A stretch of 64,000 nt of DNA from Argyresthia goedartella. Taxonomy: Eukaryota > Arthropoda > Insecta > Lepidoptera > Argyresthiidae. The translations under genes and the position numbers were made by a program. The notes under the pieces are model-generated. The model was not told the origin of the DNA, searched no databases, and was given only the letters and a program-made list of their open reading frames with translations. The stretch spans positions 9,610,001-9,674,000 of the forward strand of contig OX463829.1 in NCBI GenBank assembly GCA_949825045.1. Reading direction: 5' to 3'. Shown here piece after piece: positions 1 through 10,220 of the stretch (positions within the stretch are counted from its first letter, which is position 1; every line of letters starts with the position of its first letter).

Positions 1-75
1 ACTTATGAGTGCACCTGGTTATGCACATGGACTATGAAAGTAGCCGCACCAATAAATTTGTAAACAACATTTGTG
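1..75 (+). repeat. Dispersed repeat, GGGTTCCGTAC-type family, edge copy
   Basis: The first 75 bases match 22430-22505 with scattered differences; both carry the words GCACCTGGTTA and CCGCACCAATAA. A related tail in inverted orientation lies at 640-676, which resembles the complement of 22560-22600. This points to one dispersed element family copied at both places. No frame is conserved. The left part lies outside the window. Confidence 0.6.
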
Positions 76-404
76 ATCTAAAATATCGTATTATCTATAA
101 TGTAAACGTATTGACTTTTTATTAAAATGCTTTAGCTGATGTCACTCTAACGATCTTCACGAATAGAACAACATCGCATTTGTTAAAATCTGTCAGTTTG
201 GTAATGTTTCTTTTTAAATTTCAAGCCCAAATCTCCGAAACTTCCAAAAACTTAATCGAAAAAACGTCTATATAATTATTGAACCTGCTCACATATTTTT
301 TTGTTTTTCGGAAATTGGTAGTAGTGTACATAAGCAAAGTTGTAGAGAATTTTATCAGCTCCAAATTTCTTTAGATTCATTTTCGAGACGTAAGCAAAAA
401 TCCA

Positions 405-500
405 AAAAATGGTACTTTCTTCGAACCCGGGACTTCTAGCTTATGCGGCAGACTACTCCAACCACTTAGCCACAGATGTCGTCGCGTCGTGAAAGCGGAG
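405..500 (-). mobile_element. tRNA-derived SINE head, minus strand
   Basis: On the minus strand an A-box-like TGGCTAAGTGG is followed about 35 bases later by CCCGGGTTCGAAG, a good Pol III B box. Spacing fits a tRNA-type internal promoter. The flanks do not fold into an acceptor stem, so I call a SINE head and not a tRNA gene. It is a different family from the two SINE groups that recur in this window. Confidence 0.55.
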
Positions 501-741
501 TTACTGGGAAAAAGTTTAACTAGACATTATAATAACTGAAGTTAACACGCCGCTAAGGTTCCGTTAAAGTATTGTTAGGTGGTTAAACAACATAATTGTG
601 TGCATCTGTAAAGGAAAGTGGCAGTAATAAAGAAAAACTGGTCAAGCGCGAGTCTGAATTTCGCAGGGTTCTGTACTTCTATTTTAATAAAAAGACAAAC
701 TGCGAGGAGCGGCGTAAATTGCGTCAAAAAAGAAGGTCTTT

Positions 742-1248
742 TTAAGGCCCAGTTCTGGTTGTTGATTTGAGGGGCGCCGCATTCGCCCGTCGTCGTCTTC
801 TGGCGGGGTAGTGGAACTGGCGGCGTAGTGGAACTGGCGGCGTAGTGGAACTGGCGGGCTAGCGGGAGGCGCGGAATAGCGTCGGACCGACCGGCGACGT
901 TAAAAATAAGGTGTTTTTTCGAATTAACTGAAAAACTGAAATAAGCTAATTGATAAAATTTAAGGATTGATACAGAACTCTTAAAGACGAAAATTTAGGC
1001 ATAAATTATTAAAAAAAATCAGTTATTTTATATTAAAATTATTGTATCTCCTTTTTAATATAGAATATGTTCAGGATTTTTTACGATCGATCCAAATTAA
1101 TCCAATCACGTAAAGACATAGTATTTAAACTAGATTATCTCCTTGTGAATAACATATTTTTTTGAGAGCTATGAATTTAGTGTACATAATTTTTTATTTT
1201 TTTTTGCCAAAGCGCTCTTCAGTGGTTTTGTATGATCTTGGGCCTTAA
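742..1248 (+). mobile_element. piggyBac-like non-autonomous element, copy 1
   Basis: The element is bounded by TTAA at both ends (742-745 and 1245-1248) and begins TTAAGGCCCAG, with the complement GGGCCTTAA at its right end. Its length is about 507 bp. Nearly the whole length matches the inverted copy at 13371-13892, including the GC-rich start, the central TTGTATCTCC and the end CCAAAGCGCTCTTCAGTGG. Copy 1 alone has a roughly 17-bp GGCGGCGTAGTGGAACT-type unit repeated about three times near 805-860. TTAA duplication is the hallmark of piggyBac elements; no transposase frame survives. Confidence 0.72.
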
Positions 1249-1389
1249 ACGCGTTGACTTTTTCAGAGTTTAATGAAACCATCGACCTTACACGCTAACT
1301 AACCGGATGCACAAACGATAGATAACACAAAGTTTGACGGACAGTCAAAGTTACTTTCGCTCGGGAACTGTCAGCGTCAGTATTATATT

Positions 1390-1600
1390 ACAGCACAATC
1401 CTAGTGTGAGGTCGGAGGTAATATATGTGCCTGTGTGTAAAATGTTTATATTTATAAAAGCGCCGCTTTATTCCTCATGTGTATACGGATCCCTGCACCC
1501 CTCTACAAATTGACCCGCACTGAGCCAGCGTGGTGGAGATGGCTCAATCTTACTCGCATCCGGTTCCCCTCTGGTGGGAAAATTAATGTTCTACATTATT
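1390..1600 (+). mobile_element. SINE family 2 tail followed by RTE-type LINE 3' end
   Basis: Bases 1390-1460 match the tail of SINE family 2 (compare 14090-14150: CTAGTGTG, then GCCT, GTAAATGTTTATAT). Bases 1505-1600 resemble the 3' end of lepidopteran RTE LINEs: CCGCACTGAGCCAGCGTGGTGGA, with a second, fuller copy at 51770-51875. Both are truncated tails without coding capacity. Confidence 0.5.
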
Positions 1601-2019
1601 ATTTTTACCTATTTAAACGGAACCCTAAAAAACAACAAAATTATACGCAATTCTCATAATCTCAGAATTCTCACTCTCTTGTGTATTTTTCTCTGAGATA
1701 TTAGGACAATTTCCGTCGCATAATGAAATGTTTGTCCAGTAATTAGGGTCAGAAGACCATGTTGTTTGCACGTGTATACTGTGTGAAAATGTTTCCTTTA
1801 TTATAAATACATATTGATAATTTCTCGTGAGAAATTAGAAACTGTAGGGCAAGCATGATAACGGAAGTCTATTGTCTATGAGGCTGTTTAACTTAGCCCG
1901 CTAAGATAAGATTAGATGAAAAAAATACAACGCGCAAGCTGGTTGGTTCACACTTAATATTTTTTGTTAAACGCTGGTAAAGCCAATTGTAATTTTAACT
2001 TCCAGTTTAGTATCAGACA
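1601..2019. other. AT-rich stretch, no gene seen
   Basis: I find no long frame, RNA gene or clear repeat boundary here. The sequence is AT-rich and reads like old, decayed repeat DNA. Confidence 0.4.
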
Positions 2020-2560
2020 TAAACACTTCAGGATTCATAAATAACACGAAGTTTCTTGGAATAACTATTGATAACAAATTGCAATGTGGACCACCCCTAG
2101 ATAAATTAGCTGAAGAATTAACTTAAGCGGCTGACGTTGTTAGGAGCATCAGACAAATTACAGATGTGGCTACATCTAGGCTAGCATATTTTATTTACTT
2201 TCACAGTGTCATGTCATGTGGTAGGTACCTTGTTGTAGCGGAAAGCAGCGGATATTCAAACTATTTTTGAATAACAGAAAACAATTATTCGAGCAATTTA
2301 CAATTTAAAAAGCACAGACTCACTAAGATAGCTTTTAAAGTTTGTGACATACTATCTGTAGCTAGCCAATTTATTAAAAAACATATAATGTATGCACGAA
2401 AGAACATTTCAAAATTTTCCAAATTTGGCGATATCTGTAATGATAACCTAAGAAATAATCACAGACTAGTTGCCTCGATTTTGACTCGCGAAAGTTAGCA
2501 ATTGTTTCAAGGGTCATTGCAGTCTCTACTTTTATAGACGACATAATAAGTGATACTAAT
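2020..2560 (+). pseudogene. Decayed LINE reverse transcriptase, C-terminal part
   Basis: Translation around 2050-2090 gives KFLGITIDNKLQ, the conserved block just after the RT catalytic core in jockey/CR1-type LINEs. It continues with segments like RSIRQITDVATSRLAYF and HSVMSCG, then ARKNISKF near 2395 and NNHRLVASI near 2456. Together they follow the order of a LINE RT C-terminal domain over about 170 codons. Several stops and frame changes break it, for example TAA near 2122. The catalytic palm motifs lie upstream and are absent, so this is a 5'-truncated dead copy. Confidence 0.65.
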
Positions 2561-2689
2561 TTTGAGTTTCACCAACTGGACACATGTGTGTCCAGTCTCT
2601 TGTGCCGAGTTGGTGATCCTAAGGGTGCGTTCAAGATTACATAAATGACAAGGGTGCATGGTGTTCATGAAACTCAACACAGAAGTGGC

Positions 2690-2786
2690 AGTTAATAATG
2701 TTTTTTTATTTATTCCTGCATATTATTTCTAATTTTGTAACATTTGTGTTAGTTAAACGAACTTATATCTAAAAGAGATTTATAAA
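2690..2786 (-). mobile_element. LINE 3' end, minus strand (family of 17868-18825)
   Basis: On the minus strand this reads AAATCTCTTTTAGATATAAG followed by an AT-rich tail, the same 3' signature seen in the longer copies at 8050-8150 and 18710-18825 and in inverted form at 63175-63245. It is an extremely 5'-truncated copy with no coding sequence. Confidence 0.5.
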
Positions 2787-3075
2787 ACTTATGAGTTCCG
2801 TGGTCTAATGGGTTTCACGTTTGCTTCTCACACGGGAGATGCAGGTTCGATTCCTAACCATGTACCAATGAGATAATTTATTTATCTTTAGTACAATTCG
2901 TTATACGGATTTCCTAACGGTGATGGAAAACATCGTGAGGAAACCTTCATTACTCCATAGCTGCGGCAATGGGCTAGCCCCCTGTCATGCAAAATGTAGT
3001 ATTGAATAACTGGCTCAAAGTGGGTACAATTGTCCACCCCGTATGGGAAAAGGCGTGACGCTATGTTATGTTATC
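2787..3075 (+). mobile_element. SINE family 1, near full-length copy
   Basis: A tRNA-type Pol III promoter opens the element: A box TGGTCTAATGG at about 2801-2811 and B box GGTTCGATTCC at about 2842-2852. The body contains CGGTGATGGAAAACATCGTG and GCGGCAATGGGCTAGCCCC, and the tail is GGCGTGACGCTATGTTATG. It is about 290 bp. Related copies lie at 4095-4470, 5525-5775 and 50648-50880, with fragments at 3858, 14735, 25640, 47185, 60265, 63355 and 63640. SINEs encode no protein and rely on a partner LINE, not identified here. Confidence 0.82.
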
Positions 3076-3094
3076 TAAAAACAATCTGTGGGTG

Positions 3095-3210
3095 TTGCTT
3101 TGCCCTTCTTCCCCCTCAGTGGTGGTTGGAAGAGGCAAATAAATGTCGTTTACTAAGTATATGTAAATATCTACAGTAACAGAGAAATGTTGACTTTGAC
3201 TTGACTGAAA
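3095..3210 (+). mobile_element. LINE 3' UTR tail (AGAGGCAAAAAATGACG family)
   Basis: The string GAAGAGGCAAATAAATGTCG, then GTATATGTAAATATCTACAG and GAGAAATGTTGACTTTGACT, recurs at 6180-6265 and 15830-15905 and, inverted, at 49850-49925. The shared right end and variable left end suggest a LINE 3' end with 5' truncation. An (AGT)n microsatellite follows at 3231-3250. Confidence 0.6.
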
Positions 3211-3740
3211 AATACGATAAAGATAAAGGAGACTAGTAGTAGTAGTAGTAGCAGGCTGTCGCGAACGTTATTATAAAAAGTGTCTTCACTTTAACAATCA
3301 TTCATTTATTAATTTTTTCTTTTGCCAAAACATCAGAAAACTTGGCTAAACGTAGGTTAAATTATACCTCTGCCGCAACGTATGGGGAAATGCGTGACGA
3401 TATCGAATTAATATCATGGTATTTTTTTTCGATCAGTCTTGTTTACGTCAATGGTTGCACCACACTGGCATGCAAAATCGATTTGTTCATGATACTATAC
3501 TCGATATACTAATGTACACCTGCTACGACTGCTACTAAAGGAAATACTAATAAAAAGGATCGTAAAATTCCCATAACCGAGCGACAAGTCGCTTGAAGTT
3601 ACAGTTTATGCGCGGGCGCCACGAGTTTCGAAGACTTGAAACTAATGTAGCGGTTCTCAAGGTGGCGATAACAAACACTGCAATAATAAAAAAAGAGAAA
3701 AATGCCTTTTGCCCAACGGGGTAGCTGAGGTACCCCGTTT
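3211..3740. other. Non-coding stretch with SINE crumb
   Basis: No coding sequence is visible. Around 3365-3405 the words CTCTGCCGCAACGTATGGGG and GCGTGACG are a decayed SINE family 1 tail. The rest is unassigned AT-rich DNA. Confidence 0.35.
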
Positions 3741-3940
3741 AGCTAGTTACGTTGGGCACATAAATTGCTTCTGGCCCCACACTAGGATACCACATGGGAA
3801 CCAGAAACAGCTACGTCTCACACATAAATAAAAAAGATCTGCGGTTTTATCTTTACCCCCAGCCGGGGATCAATAGACACTCCATTTTGCCTGACAGAGG
3901 GCTGGCCCGTCGCCGCAGCTGTGGAAATGTGAACTTCACC
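3741..3940 (-). mobile_element. Two SINE fragments, minus strand
   Basis: On the minus strand, 3745-3840 carries the SINE family 2 tail (GTTTCTGGTTCCC, then CCTAGTGTGGGGCCAGAAGC), matching 14070-14120. Next to it 3858-3940 carries the SINE family 1 block CACAGCTGCGGCGACGGGCC and CATTTTGCC in complement. Both lack the Pol III promoter part. Confidence 0.6.
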
Positions 3941-3944
3941 TTAT

Positions 3945-4058
3945 AGGGCCTGTTTCAAGAAGTCCTGATAAGCTCTGTGTGACTGATTCATCTGTCATTT
4001 TACATAAAAACATATGACTGTCAAAATAGGGCTTATCAGGACTGCTTTAAATACGCCT
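3945..4058. mobile_element. Short fold-back MITE
   Basis: Inverted arms begin AGGGCCTGTTTCAAGAAGTC on the left and end GGCTTATCAGGACTGCTTTA with a complementary GCCTT on the right; the AGTCCTGATAAGC core is complementary in both arms. It is about 114 bp with no frame. The superfamily cannot be told without a clear target duplication. Confidence 0.6.
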
Positions 4059-4094
4059 TAGTCGACTTAATTCACCAAGGTGAATTAGCCGGTT

Positions 4095-4470
4095 GATACA
4101 TAACATAACATAGCGTCACGCCTTTTCCCATACGGGGTGGCAGAGGCACAATTTTGCCCACTTTGAGCCAGTTATTCAATACTCCATTTTGCGTGACAGG
4201 GGGCTAGTCCATTTTCCATCACCGTTAGAACGTCCGTATATTGTACTTAACTACTAAAAAACCGAGTTTAGTTGGGATGGATCGCAATTTTGAACCCTAT
4301 CCCATGGTAATAAAATTTAAAATCTATAGCGGAAAAGTGGCGTTAGCTAACGCCGGTGGTAACTGAGGAGTTAAGATAAATTAATTATCTTATTGGTACA
4401 TGGCCAGGAATCGAACCTGCATCTCCTGTGTGAGAAGCAAGCGTGAAACCAATTAGACCACGGAGCTCTT
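4095..4470 (-). mobile_element. SINE family 1, minus strand, split by a small insertion
   Basis: The tail (CATAGCGTCACGCC complement) is at 4107-4125 and the B-box complement GGAATCGAACC at about 4408-4418, followed by the A-box complement CCAATTAGACCAC near 4449. The body is interrupted at 4251-4370 by a 120-bp insert flanked by TTAA on both sides. The intact copy at 50648-50880 shows the uninterrupted sequence CTTAAGATAAATTAATTATC, so the break point is clear. Upstream of the A box, in the direction of transcription, lies the 21-bp array. Confidence 0.78.
4251..4370. mobile_element. 120-bp insert with TTAA target duplication
   Basis: TTAA occurs at 4247-4250 and again at 4371-4374, where the uninterrupted SINE has only one. 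The insert contains CCATGGTAATAAAATTTAAA and GGCGTTAGCTAACGCCGG; the same words occur at 17680-17725 and, inverted, at 59715-59775. TTAA duplication suggests mobilisation by a piggyBac-type transposase. Terminal inverted repeats are weak at best. Confidence 0.6.
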
Positions 4471-4620
4471 CCATTAGACTACGGAGCTCTTCCATTAGAC
4501 TACGGAGCTCTTCCATTAGACCACGGAGCTCTTCCATTAGACCACGGAGCTCTTCCATTAGACCACGGAGCTCTTCCATTAGACTACGGAGCTCTTCCAT
4601 TAGACTACGGAGCTCTTCCA
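4453..4620 (-). repeat. 21-bp minisatellite, eight units, made of the SINE A box
   Basis: Eight copies of a 21-bp unit run head to tail. Read on the minus strand each holds TAGTCTAATGG or TGGTCTAATGG, matching the Pol III A-box pattern of the adjoining SINE, plus AAGAGCTCC. Units differ only at one C/T position. The array lies immediately upstream of the SINE promoter. It stays open in frame on both strands because 21 is a multiple of three; I do not regard those frames as genes. Confidence 0.85.
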
Positions 4621-4679
4621 TTCCGTTTGATTTAAGTGGACTAATCCACCGATTATGAATAGTACATACCAATCATGGG

Positions 4680-5520
4680 TTTACACCTTATCAAACATCA
4701 ACTAGCTTTACATACTGCCGACTGTACCTAGATAAGAGAGGCATGGCAAAACAAGGCAAGGTTATACTATCGCGAGCTTGTTTGATATTAGCATCATGTT
4801 GAATGTTGGCACGCCTGAAAATGCATGTGTGTTCGGTTTAGCAAGGTGACATGTTCTACTTAGCTGTGTCATTATTTATGCGGTCCACTTGTGTCATTCG
4901 TTTACCCACAGGTAATAAGCATGTATGTGATATTGACAGTTTGTATCAATATCAATTATAGACTATTTTGATTACTCCTAAACATTACAAAAGGGTATGG
5001 GTCCAAAAGTAGACCCATTACGCATTTGACAAGATCTTCCAGTTGTATGTGTTTACAACAACTGTAAATACAACAGTGTTGTCCAAGTATCTACATCAAG
5101 TCAATCTGGGTTAGTAGTAAGGTAGTACTTCTGTACTTTAGCCTTGGTTGACAATTTGGCGCAATTGGGTTGAAGTATTGGATTCAGCCAATATGACCCA
5201 GTGCATACTAGTCACTTTATCTTGTTGAGTTTATCAGTCTGAACGTACAAAATATTTTTCTCGAAGACATTCAGGGTATTATGGACCTCTCTGTTACTTC
5301 GTGGATAAAGCTAGGGGGTGTAACAGAAGGGTGCTGGCATATCTTAGGACAACAAACCGATTTGATCGGAGCAACTTTAGTTTTAAACATCGCCATACAT
5401 TTTGGGCCGGGCGGTCAGCTCATCAGCTGATGTGAAGTGAAAGATCAATTAGGTTTCATAGAAAATATTGTGCAGAAAGGAGTCACTAACAACCTTCTTA
5501 AATATGACTACACCTTATAG
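4680..5520. other. Non-coding stretch, nothing recognised
   Basis: No coding frame, RNA gene or defined repeat boundary was recognised in this 840-base stretch. Confidence 0.35.
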
Positions 5521-5524
5521 AATT

Positions 5525-5775
5525 TTTGGAAAGTCATGCACTTCTCGCGAAGGAGATTCGGGTTCGAATCATAAATGACCATGTACCAATGAGATAAATA
5601 AAATTTGTCTTCAGTATACGGACGTTCTAAAGGTGATGGAAAACATTGTGAGGAAACCTTCTTATCTCCATAGCTGCGGCGATGGGCTAGCCCCGTGTCA
5701 CGCAAAGATGGAGTATTGAATATCTGGCTAAACGGGGCATAACTGTGCCTCTGCCACGCCGTATAGGAAATGATG
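5525..5775 (+). mobile_element. SINE family 1, degraded copy
   Basis: A B-box-like GGGTTCGAATC lies near 5560-5570, then ACCATGTACCAATGAGATAA, GGTGATGGAAAACATTGTGA and GCGGCGATGGGCTAGCCCC, ending CCACGCCGTATAGG. The A box is unrecognisable. It is an older relative of the copy at 2787-3075. Confidence 0.7.
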
Positions 5776-6164
5776 CAATTTTTGATTTGGAAAGGCAAGC
5801 AAAATGTTTTATGTTGGTAATGAATCTAAATACCCGCTGGTAAAATAAAGCTATTACGCCATTTCATCCGGTCTTGCGGTGTCTTAAATATATAAAAATA
5901 TATGGTACAACAATTATCACATTTATTTGAGCTCGCCTTGGAAGTACGGTAATTGGTCCGAATAACGAAATTGATCTAATCTCTTATCAATATTTCCAAA
6001 TATAATGCCTTATTTCATCTACAAGGCCTGGAGGCAACGGAAGTAGAATTACAGCAGATTGTAACATTCACTGGCATACTGACTTTTTGCAATGGATATT
6101 TACTATTTTTGAAATATAAACTTCATAAATTGAAAAGAGAACGTGGCTTATATAAGAATATGTT

Positions 6165-6268
6165 TCTCACACAGTCGTCCAATGTAGAGAAGAGGCAAAA
6201 AAATGACGTTTGCTGAGTATATGTAAATATCTACAGTTATAAAGAAATGTGTCTAGAATTGATAAAAG
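6165..6268 (+). mobile_element. LINE 3' UTR tail (AGAGGCAAAAAATGACG family)
   Basis: GAAGAGGCAAAAAAATGACG followed by GTATATGTAAATATCTACAG matches the tails at 3120-3185 and 15835-15900. It is a 5'-truncated copy with no frame. Confidence 0.55.
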
Positions 6269-6382
6269 TTAAAGGAGAAGGTACAAAATCCATAGAAAAG
6301 ACCCAGGCGCGAGACGAACACAATGTATAAAAATACTCCTTACTATGAAGGAAATATCCTAACCAATTTCATAACCCACTAA

Positions 6383-6705
6383 CCAATGGGGTATCGAAGT
6401 TATAACCTGTCAAAGTTTGTATGAAATATCAGTGATATCTGTCTTCGGACAGTCAAGTTTATACATATTTCGCGACATAAACGAATATACGTTACTTATA
6501 CGCAGAATTCATCTCATGACAATGAACACCACTGAAAAGTCACAGCTTTTATTTTATTTGCAAATCAAAATACTGCATTTATTTTTAATTTTCAATAAAA
6601 TGGGACCAAACTGATGGGACGCCCTTTCAAATAGTTTTAATATTTTTTTAAAACAAACTATTACATTCAAACTTGACAGGCTATAACTTTGATACCCCAT
6701 GGGTT
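6383..6705. mobile_element. Non-autonomous DNA transposon with about 38-bp inverted termini
   Basis: The left end CAATGGGGTATCGAAGTTAT followed by AACCTGTCAAAGTTTG is complementary to the right end, where CAAACTTGACAGGCTATAAC and TTTGATACCCCATG occur at 6668-6702. The element is about 320 bp. The 65-residue frame inside has no family features. A shorter inverted match joins 6510-6540 and 7625-7660 (CTCATGACAATG, ACCACTGAAAA), so an older, larger element may once have spanned both. Confidence 0.62.
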
Positions 6706-6719
6706 ATATATAACTTCAG

Positions 6720-8030
6720 TTGGGTCAGTTCCTTTAGAGAAACGTAGGTAACGTTTTTACGTCATTTACTTTATTTCGAGTTTTCATCATAAATCTAGCT
6801 AAAGGAAGTTACGCCGCATAACGTCGTTTATAAATTATTTTTGTTGCAACTTTTTCGTTACGGAAAATGACAAAATTATTGTCCTCACTCAACCCTATTA
6901 TGACTCATTTATTACATCCTTCTCCTTTATCCTATTGATAAAATGTATTCCAAGATAGTTAAGTAAATTTGCATATAACTATTAAAATTGATTTTATGTT
7001 CATGCTTCTAACAAGCATGTTATTTACGCTGAAAGTTTGAAGATACAATCACTATTTAATCTAAGTCACGGTTTCTAACTCAGGAAACATATTAACTTAG
7101 CTATTAAGATTGTAACTGCTGAGCTGCTTTCGCACTAGACTAATACCTAATGCATTATTATGAATGCCTGGATTTTATCTACAACTATATTATGCAAAAT
7201 GCCGCGATTTTGGTGTTCGAAACCGATATTATTTGAAAAAGGATTTATAAACGAAGAACAGGTATAAAAAGAATTTACGGATACGGCATTTTTTCCTGAA
7301 ATAATATTTATTGATTGATTGTTGATTACAATAATAACATCTAAATAATAAAACTTAAATTGGAAGAGACAAATTGAGTCCTAATAAACGTCGATAATTT
7401 ATATGTTTCAGCAGAGCGGGTTGCCTGCGTTTTGGAAAAAAAAGGATCTGATTTCAAAAAATCTTCATAGTTATTAAGGGAGTGACCCCTTTAAAAAAAG
7501 TTCCAGTTCATTTCCCTTAAAGAAATAGAAATCGTTTCGGCAATGTCATTTCTAAATAAATAAAAAGACTAAAATTATGATGTTTTAGATTTAAAAGAAA
7601 TTGCGTATTATCACTTCCCTATGAATTTTCAGTGGTGTTAACGGTCATTGTCATGAGATAAGTTCTGGCTATGAGCACCGTTTAGATAGATAATATCTTT
7701 ATTACTTGGTTCATTACACATGCTTACATTATTCATAAGACACAAAATACGGAGGAAATTAATAAATTTTAATAAAATATGCATTGCAATAAGAGAAAAG
7801 GCTCTGGCTCAGCAAAATGTTGAGCAATGTTGATGATCTGCAACGCTGATATTCTGCTAAAACCTTCGTAAAAATGACTAGCAAAACCTTATCAACGATA
7901 AAAGAGTGGCAATATAATGTTAGAAGACATCTTTGCTATCATAGTCATAGAATAGAAGTGAAGAAAAAAAAGCAATTAGACATTTTATCTATACAAGTAA
8001 TGCACTGCCTACCCTTCTATGATACTATTT
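6720..8030. other. AT-rich, no gene seen
   Basis: No coding frame of interest is present. Apart from the inverted match to 6510-6540 at 7625-7660 I recognise nothing in this stretch. Confidence 0.35.
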
Positions 8031-8034
8031 CCTT

Positions 8035-8155
8035 AGATTCCTTGGATTGCTGAAAGAAATCTCTTTTAGAGAAAAGCTAGCCTTTGTACTGTCTTTTAAA
8101 GTAAGTGCTGAAATATTTGTGTGCAATAAAGAATTATGAATTATGAAATAAAGTG
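8035..8155 (+). mobile_element. LINE 3' end (family of 17868-18825)
   Basis: GAAATCTCTTTTAGAGAAAA, GCTAGCCTTTGTACTGT and TTTGTGTGCAATAAAGAATT correspond to the 3' UTR of the truncated LINE at 18700-18800, including the same GTGCAATAAAG signal and the ATTATGA tail repeat. It is a tail-only copy. Confidence 0.7.
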
Positions 8156-8189
8156 AAGAGTTAGCTGAAAATTGGTAAGAGAAATGAGA

Positions 8190-8670
8190 GAAAGATAGAG
8201 TCTGTCGTAGTTCTCCTTTTTCTTCTTCTTCTTCAGCATGTTCTTATCCACTGCTGGACATATGCCTCCCCAATCGTCGTAGTTAGTTAAATAATGTATA
8301 TTACTATATGTAAGTATATACAAGATGTTTGGTAGATAGATGCCTTAAAACGAAGATAGCACAAACCATTAAGAACCATTTAGGCTATACTTGCGTTAGC
8401 CGAAGTTTCATTTTTATTGTTTTTGATTAAATATCCACATTTTTACAGTTTCGCAAAAAATGTAAAGTAAGTAATGTCGCTCTTAGTGCTCTATACATCG
8501 GCTAAAGGCGTTTTAAGGTTTGCATCATCATCGTCACCATGCTAAGCCCACATCAACCCCCTGCTCGGCATAGGGCTCTTCTCTATAGCGCGCTATAGCG
8601 CAAATCCTTTACGATAATTTGCCAATCGCAACCAGCGAGATCCCATCGATTTGGATGTGATTGGCATAGA
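8190..8670 (-). mobile_element. Two RTE-type LINE 3' ends, minus strand
   Basis: On the minus strand 8215-8285 reads GGGGAGGCATATGTCCAGCA then GTGGATAAGAACATGCTGAA and a (GAA)n tail, the usual 3' end of lepidopteran RTE elements. A second minus copy at 8525-8665 has GCTGGTTGCGATTGGCAAAT and GAGCAGGGGG with a (GATGAT)-type tail. Both are tails only. Confidence 0.6.
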
Positions 8671-9115
8671 ACCGTACAAAGTCATAAATATTAATAAAAT
8701 CCACAACTATTAATCTAAATATAACAACAACATTACCTAAGCAGCCTCATTTTTTCTAAACCAGGAAGCGTACGCGTCGAGCACAATCAGCCGCTCACAA
8801 TGGTCCGAATTGAGTCAATTTGTTTAAAATAGACGGCTAAGCCGGACAGAGGCGGCCTTACCTAGTGTGCAGGGTGTGCAGCGCCCACGGGCGCAGGGTC
8901 TTAGGGGGCGTCAAGCGCTAAGGAGTAGCCTCCGCTGCTCCCTCTTACCAGTGGTTGTTGGTTTTTCGTAACTCTACATGACATCCATGTAAAATTTGTG
9001 GCTTGCCCTTCATGTCCATGTTTGTGTATTGCTTGTAATTCGACTAGCTAGCCATGCAAAAACGCAGGGGCGACTTCTCTGCCCCCCTTATATCTAACTG
9101 TTTTTTTGGCATTCA
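8671..9115. other. Non-coding stretch, nothing recognised
   Basis: No coding frame or defined repeat was recognised. GC content rises around 8850-8950 without any motif I can name. Confidence 0.3.
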
Positions 9116-9119
9116 TTAG

Positions 9120-9268
9120 GGGTCGACCGAGAGATCCCGGGTTCGATCCCCGGCTGAAGATTAAGAAAAAAAATCCCTAAGTCTGGATGTTTATATGTGT
9201 GTAACGTCGCTGTTTCTGGTTCCTACGACACAGGGTATCCTAGTGTCGCGTAGAAGATGTGCCTGTAT
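9120..9268 (+). mobile_element. SINE family 2, copy with damaged A box
   Basis: CGAGAGATCCCGGGTTCGAT followed by CCCCGGCTG is the B-box region, then CTGGATGTTTATATGTGTGT, AACGTCGCTGTTTCTGGTTC and the tail ATCCTAGTGTCG with GCCTGTATGTAAATGTTAAT. It aligns with the better copy at 13950-14150. Confidence 0.7.
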
Positions 9269-9269
9269 G

Positions 9270-10100
9270 TAAATGTTAATTATTATTAATATCATTAAAG
9301 GCGGCATTTTTTGTTTAAAAACCAATTGCTTCCCCACATCCTTAAAAATACACCATTTGCCTTCCAAATTTTCGTTTACTAGTGAAAGTAAACGGAAAAC
9401 TGTTTCTAACGCGACTTTTCTCTCAATAAGTTTGAAAACTCCATATAAAGTATGGAATTCTAAAAGTTATTCCAAGAATTGTGTTAAAACGCCTCTCATC
9501 TGTCTGGTCTCCTAAGTATTTCATTTTGACCGCACGCCCACTAGAGGGCGCCCGGGTTTTGATCGCACAGGGGGCGCTCCATGGGCAACCTAAAGCCGCC
9601 TCTGAGTCGGAGCGGTGCCCTTACTGCGCGCAAGGCTGGCGTTGACGTCACAGAGCGTAGACGTGCTTTAGAGGCGAGGAGCTTCGAAGAGTTTTAGATG
9701 CGGCAGGATATAGGCGAGCGATTCCAAATCTGAAAAGTGGACGATAATGAGAGTAAAATTAAAAGCTCGGTAACGATTGTGTCATTTCGGTTACATTTTC
9801 GAATTTCAATTTGGGGAGTCAGTTGCTAACGTCCGATACTTGGACTTCATAGCCCTTCACGTCCTGCCTGGGTGTGGTAACGGGTTGACGATGAAGTAAT
9901 TTCTTGAGTGATGCCAAATCTATGCTAACGATCAATAAATTATTGTCCAGACGTTAATTTCTCGATAGAATCTAGAATATAGAAGATAGAGTCTATAATC
10001 TTCTAAACTCTTTCAAATATATTGACATTGGCAAAAGTAATCTCAAAGAGTACGCCTTTAATAATAAATGAATAATTAAATTAATTAATAGTAGTTTAGG
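9270..10100. other. Non-coding stretch
   Basis: An 80-codon open frame lies at 9273-9515 but has no recognisable domain and unremarkable composition. Bases 9540-9680 are relatively GC-rich without a frame. Nothing here can be assigned. Confidence 0.3.
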
Positions 10101-10104
10101 TGAC

Positions 10105-10195
10105 TGCTACATAATGGAAGGCATCAATACTCGAGAGTGGGTTCATGAAACGAGCCGAAGGCGAGTTTCATAATAACATCACTCGAGAGTTTTAA
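10105..10195. mobile_element. Small fold-back element
   Basis: GGCATCAATACTCGAGAGTG on the left is largely complementary to CACTCGAGAGTTTTAATGCC on the right, with a GAGCCGAAGGCGAG centre. It is about 85 bp and has no coding capacity. Confidence 0.5.
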
Positions 10196-10220
10196 TGCCT
10201 AATAATGTACAGTTACATAC

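Noticed and set aside
4385..4672. Open frames on both strands across the 21-bp array (MEELRSL-type and IRPRSSS-type repeats)
   Set aside because: The unit is 21 bp, so any stop-free frame stays open; the array is part of a SINE promoter and has no start, splice or domain evidence.
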